Notes under the pieces: model-generated
What the model was told of the DNA's origin: nothing
The model's input: the letters and a program-made list of their open reading frames with translations, nothing else
Databases searched by the model: none
Part shown: positions 49,140 through 60,500 of the stretch, piece by piece
Position numbering within the stretch: the stretch's first letter is position 1
Layout: each line of letters begins with the position of its first letter
DNA from: Dendrophyllia cribrosa
Taxonomy: Eukaryota; Cnidaria; Anthozoa; Scleractinia; Dendrophylliidae
Direction: 5' to 3'
DNA: 64,000 bases
Assembly: GCA_024195265.1 (NCBI GenBank)
Contig: JAJLRJ010000014.1
Location: forward strand, 15,945,959-16,009,958
Program-made: the position numbers and the translations under genes

Positions 49140-49607
49140 TTAACCTTTTCACTCCCAGAGTCAATTATGGAGACATGTTGGGTAGTTCTAACTTTTGAGT
49201 TTGTGGATGAAATCCTATGGTGTGACCATTCAAATGAAACCTCTTCAGCAGTACTTTTGCATGGTACCATTTGTTCTAACTTTTTAGTCTGTTGATGAAA
49301 TCCTATGGTGTGACCATTTAAATGAAACCTCTTTAGCAGTACTTTTGCATGGTACCATTTGTTCTAACTTTTGAGCCTGTGGATGAAATCCTATGGTGTG
49401 ACCATTCAAATGAAACCTCTTCAGCGGTACTTTTGCATGGTACCATTTGTTCTAACTTTTTAGTCTATGGATGAAATCCTATGGTGTGACCATTCAAATG
49501 AAACCTCTTCAGCGGTACTTTTGCATGGTACCACTTGTTTTTCAATATTTTACAAAATGAAATATGGAATTTTTTTTAATTTTGATATTGGCACTCTTGG
49601 CAGTTAA
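49140..49607 (+). repeat. Family A element with four tandem 88-base cores
   Basis: TTAACCTTTTCACTCCCAGAG left end and CACTCTTGGCAGTTAA right end. GGTACC of each core lies at 49263, 49351, 49439 and 49527, an exact 88-base period. Only the inside is amplified; the ends are single. Confidence 0.85.
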
Positions 49608-49800
49608 TAAATGTTTGACTAAGTTTTCGTTTGTTGTGTTCGGCTGTGTTGGTGGTGCTGCTACTGCTAGTAGTAATGGTGGTGTAGTTCCGTTTTCGCT
49701 GCTCTTTCTAGAAGTCTTCTTGTTGTTGTTTATTACTCTTGTTCTGTCGCACCTTGATCGTCTTATGTGTGTGTTCACGGCCTAATTCCTCACAAAATAT

Positions 49801-49925
49801 AACTGCAAGGAAGCACACCACACCATCCCCTCGAAATGGCTGCCACTAACAAGGTGATATGGTTGTGCGCATGCGTAAGGTAAAAGCCATACCGAGGGGA
49901 TGTTGAGGTGTGCTTTCTTGCAGTT
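49801..49925. repeat. Foldback element in duplicated flanks
   Basis: AACTGCAAGGAAGCACACC...CCATCCCCTCG is inverted at the right end (CGAGGGGAT...GGTGTGCTTTCTTGCAGTT). GGC(C/T)TAATTCCTCACA lies on both sides. Confidence 0.65.
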
Positions 49926-50624
49926 CCTGGTTTGTCGGCTTAATTCCTCACAGTTGTCGTCTTCCGTCATATGTGATTCTTACTTTCAGTGTAGTAAGTC
50001 CAAATCCATATTTGCACAGTACCATGCCATTCTTTCCCTTGCTACACGGATTATCGTCTGTTTGCACAGTAACCCCACTCTTGATTTCACGGTGGGCATA
50101 TATGACAACCAAAACGAAACTTTTAATTCATTTTTTTTTGTGTTTTAATGTAAACAACATGAAATTTTTCAACAACATAGAACTCCGTTCATGCTCTAAA
50201 ATCCCATACTTTAGATTTCAGATTTTGGCGGGAAAATGACGTCACAAAGTTGGCGCGAAATTTCATTTTCAGTATTATGGTGTATGTGATGAATTTTTTC
50301 TGAAAGTACTTGCTGCAAGGATCTCAAAACTGAAAAAGATTTGAAATATGTCTATCCACTCAAAAGACAGAAGGTTTTGAAAGTTGAATTTTCTGGCGCC
50401 ATTTTGTGTTAAAAATAGCACCAAAATATCAAACGTTATATCTTTTGATTCAGTAACTGACTTTGTTTCGGGCCCAGAACGGCATTTTTTATTCCTCCGA
50501 TAAAAAGCCCCAGTTTTTGGTCTACTTTATCACGATGTTTTAAGACGAATAAGGCCTTCCGAACGGAAGTTTGACCGAAACGATTTGCTGGCTGCCCGGG
50601 GGAAGGGGGTACTCCGTTATATTA

Positions 50625-50925
50625 ACGTGAATCTGTCCTAAACAGGGTCTGAATCTGTCCTAAACAGGGTATGGTTCCAGTTAACTTAGCGCTTGTGGTG
50701 ACTTCCCTTGTCTTCATGATTACTGATATTCATACATGCGAAGGCGAAGTCGTTTTCTTTTGAATTCAAAGGATGCCTCGGAGCATTAACCACGCACGAG
50801 CCGTGTCCTAGACAGGGTCGTAAAATAGAGGGTGTTGTCCTATACAGGGTTTCAGAACCTCAGTGGCACCCCCCTATACCCAAATATTGGTCAAGTACCG
50901 TCCCCCCCCCCTTCCGGGGGGAGGG
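50625..50925. repeat. Repeat with GTCCTAAACAGGGT words and a C/G-run end
   Basis: (C/G)TGTCCTA(A/G)ACAGGGT appears at least three times. The stretch ends in C and G runs, like repeat G. Confidence 0.5.
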
Positions 50926-51574
50926 GTGCTGGCTGTTCCTGATCGAAATATGCTAAGCTGTCATCAAGTGGTTTAATGGTGTTTATTTCAAGTGACAATT
51001 GAAGACTTGTTAGCTTATTCTTAACGCCTGTTATTATAAATATAAAACATACGTGGATAACAAGAAACTAAGTCAACACTATTTTCAAGTTTTTAAAACA
51101 TGTGTAAAAGTTCAAATCACAAAACAGGAAAACCCGCCTTCTTTATATTTATTTAAAGAAAACACAGGAAAACCACACAAACTAACCATGTGGTAGTGTT
51201 TTTAAAACATTTGTTTATATCTATGTAATAAGTGCAAATAAGAGTTCTAAAAAAAGTAATGCTATTAGTCTTGGTTGCATGAGAACAATGTTTCTTTAAA
51301 AGTTTTGAGTTCAAAATATAAAAACTACACTGATCTAATATTGTTAATTATAAAATAAACAAATTTAATAAATATGTGGCTTCTCCAATGCAAAGTGTAA
51401 CAAATTCACAAATAAAGATCCTTTTTTCCCTTTATTACTCATTCCATTTATTGCGTGATCTGAAGTGTCTCGGTAGAATGAATGGAATCAGACCAATTTG
51501 GCCGATTCTGAAAACCCAAGGTTATATGTTATTCCGGAATAGTCTGAGTCATGCATGCCAACATGAACTTCCTC

Positions 51575-51755
51575 TTAAACCCATTAATTCCCAAGAGTGC
51601 CAAAATCAAACGGTCAAGAAAAATACCAAATTTTATTTTGTAAAAAATTGAAAAACAAATGTTACCATGCAAAAGTGCTGCCGAAGAGGTTTGATTTGAA
51701 TGGTCACATTATAGTTTTAAGTCAACAGACAGTTCTCCATCTCTGAAAGGGTTAA
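51575..51755 (-). repeat. Family A element, shortened
   Basis: TTAAACCCATTAATTCCCAAGAG start, core, GAAAGGGTTAA end, with a deletion between core and right end. Confidence 0.65.
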
Positions 51756-52024
51756 GGTGTGTCTTTCAGCAAAGTCTCAGTTCCGCGTTCAAACCACAGA
51801 CCTGGTGTTCTACCGTGTTCTATGCATGCCGAAGTGATTGTTTTGGAGTAAAAGGATCAGTGTTTTGGTGTCAATAATTGAAATGATCGACTCGGGCTTG
51901 TTCAAACTCAAACCTGTCAACTCCGGCAAATCAAAAAACCCGAACCAAATAAACTCAAACCCTTCCTATTTATTTTAAGGATCTATAAACAACTGAGACA
52001 AATCTCCGATTACCAGGAAATTAA

Positions 52025-52100
52025 ATGTAGCCCGGAGTGGGGAATTGCTTCTCCTCCCTCAACGGGATGCTAGTCCATATATGCGCACAAGGTTCATGTT
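52025..52100 (-). mobile_element. Fragment of the same SINE family
   Basis: TCCTCCCTCAACGGGATGCTAGTCCAT matches the body of the 48.3-48.7 kb SINE in the same orientation. The head is absent. Confidence 0.4.
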
Positions 52101-52722
52101 TGTCTAATATTATAACAGGATAGCACTGACCAACAGAGCATACGTTCTCCTGGCCTGTTTCTAAAAGGGTCGGCGAGGTCACTCACTCACTTGACTCTCA
52201 ATGAGATCACCACAGAACTGGATTCTTTGGAAATTGTTTCCTTTCACCTATTTTTAATTCTTTGGTCTTTGGTCAGTTATGACTAAAATCCTGCTTCAAC
52301 TAAAAATCCAGTTAGGCGCCATCACAATATTCAGTGTAACTCATGCCTGTCAACTGAAATTCAAGATGGGAATACATGTTGCAAATCTACAATAATTACC
52401 AATGCCAAAACGAAAATAATAAACCGTCCCTTTGATAAAAGCGTCCCAGTAGTCTAAACAAAAATCACGGCCACTATAAGCGTTAGCTGCTTTTTCTACT
52501 CCATTACCAGTCACACCAAAAAATAGTTGAAATCAGTTCTTCACTTGTATTTTTTTCCAAAACTAGAACGTCCTCACGATCCTATGGTCATCTTATTCGG
52601 TTCCATAGCTTTTTAACATCAGAAAGTTTCGCTGAAAGTGATCTCGAGTACTTTAATTTCGCAATTTTGTAATAATTTCGCAGTGGCAAAACTGACATAA
52701 CAAATTTCAGTGCTTTAGAAAA

Positions 52723-53265
52723 ATGGACAAGAGATATACAAGAAATTTGTCTGAACTATATTCTCATTGTTGTTTTACAGAACTCAGTAATGATGAAATG
52801 CAATACTTTAATATTGACGAGATAGAAGAATTAGTCCACAATCACAATACAGAAATACAAGGACAGTTTCGCGTCTTCAAATTTCGTTATTTTAAATGGG
52901 ACACAAACTTGAATAAAATTCTTCTTGTTTTCTTGCGCAACCCGAACAATAGGGTAAACTTGGAGAGTAGTATTACTGCGGCAATTATCACCGAGGGATT
53001 TACACCATGTTTAGTTGTGACTCAATTTCCTCAGGGATTTACGGCATGGTCCTGCGTCAACTCTGCACTCACGATCAACTCGTGTAAGTTCCTGTTTTCG
53101 CAAATATGGATGTCCCTCTTCAGGACACTAACTTGGCGGATACATACCAAGTCTTTTAATTTTGTGAAATCTATTTTCTTCATAACTTTGTCTAAAGACA
53201 ACTACAGAACTAAATTCACTTCTTTGGAAATTGTTTCCTTTTACCTTTGCTGCCTTTGTTATTAG
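52723..53265 (+). other. 180-codon open frame of unknown nature, probably not a gene
   Basis: The longest single open frame in the window (MDKRYTRNLSELYSHCCF...). No domain is recognised. Two parts recur nearby in degenerate form: about 52985-53110 resembles 53455-53545 (both run to TCGTGTAAGTTCCTGTT or nearly so) and 53220-53250 resembles 52225-52255 (TTTGGAAATTGTTTCCTTT). This suggests repeat-derived sequence rather than a unique gene. The first third, with an acidic stretch (FNIDEIEELVHNHN), looks more protein-like than the rest. Confidence 0.2.
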
Positions 53266-53869
53266 ATATTATTTTGACGTATTGATAAAAACCAAGAATT
53301 TAACCCTTTCACTCAAACCAGCTGAAGTCAAATCCTGTCCGCGGAATTGAAATCCTTATGTTCACCATTTATATGAAAGTTCTTCATTGCCGTGAATTCA
53401 TTCAAGGAACTAGTTTTTTTGTATTTGATCTCAATATATTTTGGCCAAATTATCACCAAGGGATTTACGTCATGATCAGTTGACTCAATTTCCTGCGTCA
53501 AATAGCGGGGTGCACTCGACTTGTGTAAGTTCCTGTTGCAGCACATTTTCGTGATCATTCCCTTGTTCGTGAAAAATAATACGTTTTCCTTGACGACAAA
53601 AAAACATGTAACGTTTCAAAATAGAAACGAAGGCGGAAAACCACACAAATGGTATAAGTTGAGGAAACGAATGATCGAGTAAGAAAGTCATTGACTTGCT
53701 ACCTGACTGCGGTGTATATATCACAATCTTCTGTTAGGTAAGTGTATTCATCGAAGTAATTCACTATAATTGAGCTTCCAATAGTATTTAGTTGTCAAGA
53801 AGCAGATAGACCCAGATACTTCAAAGCTATATACCCTAAGCACAGCTATATACACACCTAGAGAGCGTA

Positions 53870-54893
53870 ATAAACAGCGGATATCTCAAAGCAATACCCT
53901 ATAGTGACACATGTACAGAGCATAATGAACAGCGCCACAAGAAAATATGCTCAGTAGCTTTCGTTTGGATGATCATCCAGAGAGTCAAAACATAGAGCGA
54001 CCATGTACAGCATAATAAACATCACCACAAGAAAGTAATACTTAGTGATAGTTAGCATTTGAATGGTCACGCCAGATGATTTTCATGATCTACACTGAAC
54101 TCAAAAGTTGCAGAACCACCTTGTATAGCATAATAAACAGCACCACGGGAAAGTAATACTGCTCAGTAGCTTTCATTTAAATTGTCAGGTCACACTTAAG
54201 GATTTTATCCACAGACTCAAAAGTTAGAACCACCTTGTACAGCATAATAAACAGTGTCATAGGAAAGTATACTGCTCAATAGGTTTTATTTGAATCGTCA
54301 CCTAACTTTAGGATTTCATTCAGTCAGACTCATAAGTTAGAACCACCTTGTACTGCATTATAAACAGTACCAAAGGAAAGTATTGCTCAGTAGATTTTAT
54401 TTGAATGGTCACACTTTAGGATTTCATCCACAGACTCAAAAGTTAGAACCACCTGGTACAGCATAATACGAAGCAGCACCAAAGGAAAGTATTGCTTAGT
54501 AGCTTTCATTCGAATTAATGGTCACATTTAGGCGGATTTCAACCACAGACTCAAAAGTTAGAACCACCTTATACAGCATAATAAACAGTACTATAGGAAA
54601 GGACTGCTCAGTAGATTTCATTTGAATGGTAACACTGTAGGATTTCATCCACAGATTCAAAAGTTAGAACCACCTTGTACAGCATAAATAAAAAGTACCA
54701 AAAGAAAGTTCTGCTCAGTAGCTTTCATTTGAATCGTCATCTAACTTTAGGATTTCATTCTCAGACTCAAAAGTTAGAATAATAATACAGATAACAGTTG
54801 GAATACAGCATAATAAACAGTACCACAGGAAAGTACTGCTCAGTAGATTTCATTTGAATGGTAGCACTTAAGGATTTCATCCACAGACTCCAA
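53870..54893 (-). repeat. 1-kb tandem array of the 106-base-type repeat
   Basis: Eight or more units; AGCATAATAAAC or a variant recurs every 105-126 bases. It is the longest and most variable array of this family here and abuts the 54.97-kb element. Confidence 0.8.
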
Positions 54894-54971
54894 AGTCCGT
54901 TTGTTCCCTTTCCAAAGGAAATAGGAGACGTCTGCGCGCGTCGGTACTCAGGAGTACTCAACAAAGTTTTT

Positions 54972-55340
54972 TTACGGGGATGCTCCGCCCCAAGGTCCAA
55001 TCCTTTACCCTTTCATATACCGTTTTTGACAGAAAAGGCACCTTTCATATACTTTCATTGAAAATGGCACCCCTTTCATATAGCCTTTACGTGCGTCTGT
55101 TTGGTATAATTTGAAAGGCGCTTTTTATAATACTTAAATGGAAGTTTTCCCTACCCTTTTTTATACTTCAACTTGTGTTTTCCCTGCCCTTTCCTATACT
55201 TGGTGAAATTCCTACCCTTTCATTTACTTCAACTCGTGAAATCCCTACCCTTATATACACCTCCAGCCTAAAAAAGGCACCCTTTTCGGGCGGAGCATCC
55301 CCGTATAGCCCATTATAGGGAGTACCCCCCCCCCCCCCCC
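54972..55340. repeat. Dispersed repeat G, copy 2, ending in poly-C
   Basis: ACGGGGATGCTCCGCCC at the left and GGGCGGAGCATCCCCGT near the right are inverted, so this copy shows the element's ends. It ends in a 16-base C run followed by GGGG. Confidence 0.8.
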
Positions 55341-55776
55341 GGGGAGGGCGCAGGCCGGCTATGTCAAGGTTTGGCTGTACAGGTTTGAGTATTACACTCT
55401 GTACTTACTTCGCTATACACCTCTCCTACAAATTCAAAGTCCTTACGGAATGGTATAGAGTTTATATTATTGAAGATAATACGTTGATGATTTAATACGG
55501 TGTGTCGGACGCCAGTTTCATCACTGGTACATGGTGACCACTTCGAACCCATTAGGGGAGAGGGGAGGGAAGTTTTTTTGGGGGCAGAGAAGGTATCCAC
55601 TTCGCAATACAGTAAAAACCCGCATAAAAGAAACTGTAGTTAAAGAACTTCCACGCTGAAATTTGACCAATTAAGCACCTAATATATAAGAACCACTTCA
55701 GCCTGACAAATGATGCTAAATGAAGCAGGTTCGTTCTTGAAAAATTACTAAAGCTCAGAAAACACTGGTACAGACC

Positions 55777-55777
55777 C

Positions 55778-55808
<31 letters not shown>

Positions 55809-55917
55809 TCAAGAACAACAACAACATCATCAACAACAACATCATCATCAACAACAACAACAACATCAACAACATTAACGACAACAACAACATTAACAAC
55901 AACAACAACATCAACAT

Positions 55918-55949
<32 letters not shown>

Positions 55950-55990
55950 TCAACAACAACAACAACAACAACAGCAACAACAACAACAAC
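55777..55990. repeat. (CAA)n/(CAT) compound microsatellite
   Basis: CAACAACAA interspersed with CAT units. The poly-Leu and poly-Val ORFs on the - strand are artefacts. Confidence 0.95.
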
Positions 55991-57429
55991 GTTTATTCGC
56001 ACTGTAAAGTTACAAAGATGTATACATAATATATAAATTAAAAAATAGATACAGTAACTGGTAACCCAAGTGTGCTTTAAGGATCATCAGAAATACATAG
56101 AAAAGTGCAAAAACTAAATCCATGCAACAGAGTAATATTTTGGACTAAATATTAATGTACTATATCAATAATTCACTAATTAAAATAAATTTTAAGATAC
56201 ACCATATCAGAAATACCTGTAAGTAAGAACCTGTTTAAGGACCTATTCAGCCTGATCTCGGCTCACTACTCATTCAATATATAAGAATTATTTCAGCCCT
56301 GTCACAGAAAATCACGGGATTTTTAATGCGGGTTTTTTTCTGTACCGCTCTGCACTCTTGGATAGACAAACCGGTAAATTGTCTAGCCGGGATTTGGAAG
56401 GGGTGGAAAAAAGGTTGAGAGAGCATGAATGGACAAGTACCCCTTTTATCTTAGTCTCGTTTGACAAATGGCAAATACTAAAAATGCTTCCTTCTGCCTT
56501 TTTAGAAACTGGGAGCGGAAAGTGTAAAACAATAAAGAATAGCCTGTGTGAAGCACACCCCTCCCCTCAAGAGGTCGGAGAAGGGGCGTCCTCGGGGGAG
56601 AGGGGGGAGGGGGCTGTAAACAAGCTAATCAATGATTGTCACAGCTTCATTCTCTTAGTATAACGATCTATAACATCTTTATTTCAGTGCGATTTATGTA
56701 AAAAAAACGAAGGACATCAGTGAGCGTAAATAAAAAACGCATGAGTCATCACATAGTCAATTATGCGGGAGATATGTTATTAATGTAGCTATAACATAAC
56801 TTTTAAGGCTGTCGACGAAATATTATGGTGTGACCATTCAAATGAAACCTCTTCAGCAGTACTTTTTTTGCATGGTACCATTTGTTTTTAAATATTTTCT
56901 AAAACGAAATTTTAGATTTTTCTTGAATTTCGCTCATTCCGTTTGTTAACTGATACCAATTGTGTGACTCTGGAGAAAAATTGCACGCCTTCGTGTTCAT
57001 GAAGCATTCTCTATATACACCCAGCCCCGGGCACCCAGTGCTTTGTTTGATTCTGTTATATTTCATCCTATATCAAATCCAATGATATATGACAACTGTA
57101 CTGATTGACAATATATACTATAAACTGAATGCTGCCAATCAAACGGTTTACAGAAAGCATAGTGATGCTATTTGTTGTGCGTGATCGCAAATGAAATAAT
57201 CATTCATCAAAAGGAAATGGCGTATCGAGCTGATTATCCGCAATTTTTAAGATAATGACATGACCTTTTAAGATGACGCGCTGCAAGTGAGGAATGTACG
57301 CTTTGTTATCGATAGCCGTTTCGTGATTTCTAGGAAGACAACTCTCGCCACAAAATCGTACACGTGTGAGTAGTTTTCCTCCCAGGTCAAAGTTTATGAT
57401 AACATTTCCTCTCCTTGCACGCTAGGTCC
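55991..57429. other. otx-3 upstream region
   Basis: Apart from the family A fragment (56768-56931) nothing is recognised. A 101-codon ORF at 56358-56663 has no known features. TATATAA at 57430 closes the region. Confidence 0.4.
56768..56931 (+). repeat. Family A copy without clear ends
   Basis: Core TATGGTGTGACCATTCAAAT, CTCTTCAGCAGTAC and TTTTTCTTGAATTT are present; both inverted ends are missing. Confidence 0.6.
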
Positions 57430-57454
57430 TATATAACAAAAGGATCAAGAATAA

Positions 57455-57539
57455 ATGGATGTGCGTTATCCATCTTGTGCAATGAACAACGTCAAGTTTA
57501 TTCCAGACTTTTTATACCAGGATATCGACTCGGTGTATG
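57455..57539 (+). CDS. otx: otx-3 coding exon 1a
   Basis: 28 residues plus one base (phase 1), with donor GTAAGG at 57540. The peptide ([10 protein letters not shown]) parallels otx-2 exon 1a ([10 protein letters not shown]). It is shorter and less conserved than in the other copies. Confidence 0.78.
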
Positions 57540-60500
57540 GTAAGGTGTTTGTTTATCTGTATCGGGTGGTCTTTCAACTTGCATGTCTAGCCTGAGTGTC
57601 GTTTGTAAATAACCATTTAATATTCTTCATAATTCTCAAGCTGGATAATCTTTCCTTAGTAAAGCCTAAAACGCTAAGTGGCTTTAGGATAATCCCGATT
57701 CTCAGTTCCTGTGCTATTAATATGTAGAGTTTTTACGGCGCATTGTCGCAGACGCTGAAAACATATTAGCGATAATTTATTTCGCTTCACAACTGACATT
57801 TCTCATTTAAATAAAACATATTTGGAGAACGAGAGAAAGACAATTTAGTAAATGATTACTGTCTAAGTTATCTATAAGATGTTTGGGAAACCAAAAGTCC
57901 CTTTTAGTATACTTTAGCAGATCATAATAACATTAATAGCGTTAATCAGTTCACTTCCTGATCTACTGCAATCCGACAGTTTATTCGGCAAAAAATCATT
58001 TGATTGTTGTTCCCGCTGGTTGTTTAATATTTATCCTTGGACCGGTTTAGGAGGCGTTATACGGCTATTTGATGACCGCCCGTGTTGTAAGAATTCGCTA
58101 ATACAACAGATGTCACTATCCATGCAGATATAAACGCTTCTAATCCTCAAGGCAGGGAAGATACCACATTTAAAGTTTGCTATTATCTCCAGCTTACAAA
58201 AGATGTCACGGAATATCGGTTATTTTAAGACTGGCTCACTTCTCGTCGGCTTAAGCATTATCCTACCAGCTAAGCCACAAATAGGCATATAATCCCTCAT
58301 CAGTCTTTTAAGACGTGATTCGTGATTTGGTACCAAATCTTTGGTCACCGGTGTCGCCATAAGCATTGCACATTTAGTTGCAAGGCAATATCGCGAGCCA
58401 CTCATAAACATACTGTCTCGAGAAGAGAAAGGAACGCCCTAGCTAGAGCTGCCCTGTTAAACAATGGATTTCGGTTGGCATGGATATTCACTGCCTTGCA
58501 TGGGATGTCCACAATGTCTAATGTCGCGATTTATGGAAGGTAAAATTATTTTCCAACTTTCATGCGATTGTGTTAAATTAATTCCTACATTTCTATTAAG
58601 CACTAAGTTTTACCCTTTCAGAGTAAATTATGGAAACATGTAGTTCTGACTTAAGAGTCCTGTCGATGAAATCTTGTGGTGTGACGAACGGAAACCTCTT
58701 TGGCAGTATTTTTACATGGTACCAAACAAAAATTTAAATTTTGATGTTTAGCAAACTTGAGAGTTTTAAAAACTGAACATTTATTTGAAGTCGGACAATC
58801 AGTTCCGCATGAAATTACTACTCGATACATCAGTTCATCTGCATGGTCACACTGAAAGAGAACTCAAGGTTTTGACTGTGGTCTGCTCGAGAAAACACTG
58901 ACAGAAAAAGACTTTATTTTGGAGATTACAACAAACATTGATTATTCTGACCATTGCTTTTTATTATTATTTTCAAACCTTCAGTATCGATCGCGAGTTA
59001 ATAATTTGTCCAATTAAAACTAAAATCAGTTGGCAGAGTTTTCCAGTTCAGTACCGTGACACATAGTTAAAATCGATGCAGACGAATTTTTTTTCCTGTG
59101 AATCTGGAGGCGTTGGCAAACGTGAAGTTTTTGAAGATTTGGAAAATGTGATAAGTTTTCACACTGCCTTGATCCACTAGGTTGTAGAGTAGCAGATGAA
59201 TTATATATAGCAGTTAATCAATAGGAGGAAACAATAGTTTTAAATTTATGCGACCATAAAGATGAAACCGCCGAGCTGCAATACAATTAATTAAATGACC
59301 AGAGAACGAGATTTTTTTGTATTTCTGTTATTGTTATTACTTGTAATATTGATTTTGACCATCGTTGTAATGTTTTATTTTTACCCATCAAAGGTCCTCC
59401 GAGAAAACAGCGACGAGAGCGAACAACTTTCACAAAAGCGCAGCTGAAACTTCTGGACGATCTCTTCGCCAAAACAAAATATCCTGACATTTTCATGAGG
59501 GAAGAAATCGCCATGAAAATAAACCTCCCAGAAAGTAGAGTACAGGTGAGAGATCACGGTGTATTTGTACCTCGTAAATACGCACTACTTGTCACATCTC
59601 AACTAAACAAACTCCTGCTGTGTAGTTGTAACCCTTTTTTAAAGGCTTCCAAGAGTGCCAAAAATCAAAATTCAAGAAAAACCCCAAATTTCGTTTTGTA
59701 AAATATTGAAAAACAAATGGTACCATGCAAAAGAACCTCCGAAGAGGTTTCATTTGAATGGTCACACCATAGAATTTCGTCGACAGACTCAAAAGTTAGA
59801 ACTACACTACATGTCTCCAACATTGAAGCTGGAAGTGAGAAGGGAAACACGTACTTTTGGTATGATATACGAACTTAAATTGCTATTACTTTCATGAATT
59901 TTGAGTTTGGATAAACCTGAAGGATTTTAAGGAATTTCTAGACCTACAGCAAAGTTATAAAGAAAGATTGAAGTCATTTAGTGATTTTCTGACTGACTGA
60001 ACTCATTGTTTACTCAATGAAAATCTCATTATATTAATTCTCCACACCAGTTCAGTCTCTTAATTCTTGCAACGACATATTTACACATTATTCTATAAGT
60101 TTATGATTCTCGCCTGTTATTATCAGTGTCACTTGTCTGCTTGGAAATGGATTCAGATATTATCATGGACAAAAAATTCCACTTTAAAAGTTCCTTGTAA
60201 TTTGAGGCAAGCACGTAGAAAAAAAGACAGACATGCCAAAATGCGCGACGCTCAGGGTGTTCTTTATATTCTCAAACGACATCAGGAAATAACAAAAATT
60301 CAACGTATTTTCTCATCGTTAGAGTTTTTCCTGTCTTAGAGTCTTTCAACAAAGGAGTCTCATGAAAACAAGAAAAAATGTAGACTTATTTTTAGCTGCG
60401 ACAGGCAACAATTAGCGCTGAACAATCCATGAAAAATTATTAATTTGAGCTTATTTTACGCTGGCATGCATGCTTCGATGTCTTTTATGAGCCACAGTTT

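Noticed and set aside
49079..49295. ORFs with repeated [19 protein letters not shown] peptides
   Set aside because: The same peptide appears wherever the 88-base core occurs, in any orientation; it is a by-product of the repeat.
55552..56002. Leu/Met- and Val-rich frames on the - strand
   Set aside because: They are readings of a CAA/CAT repeat.
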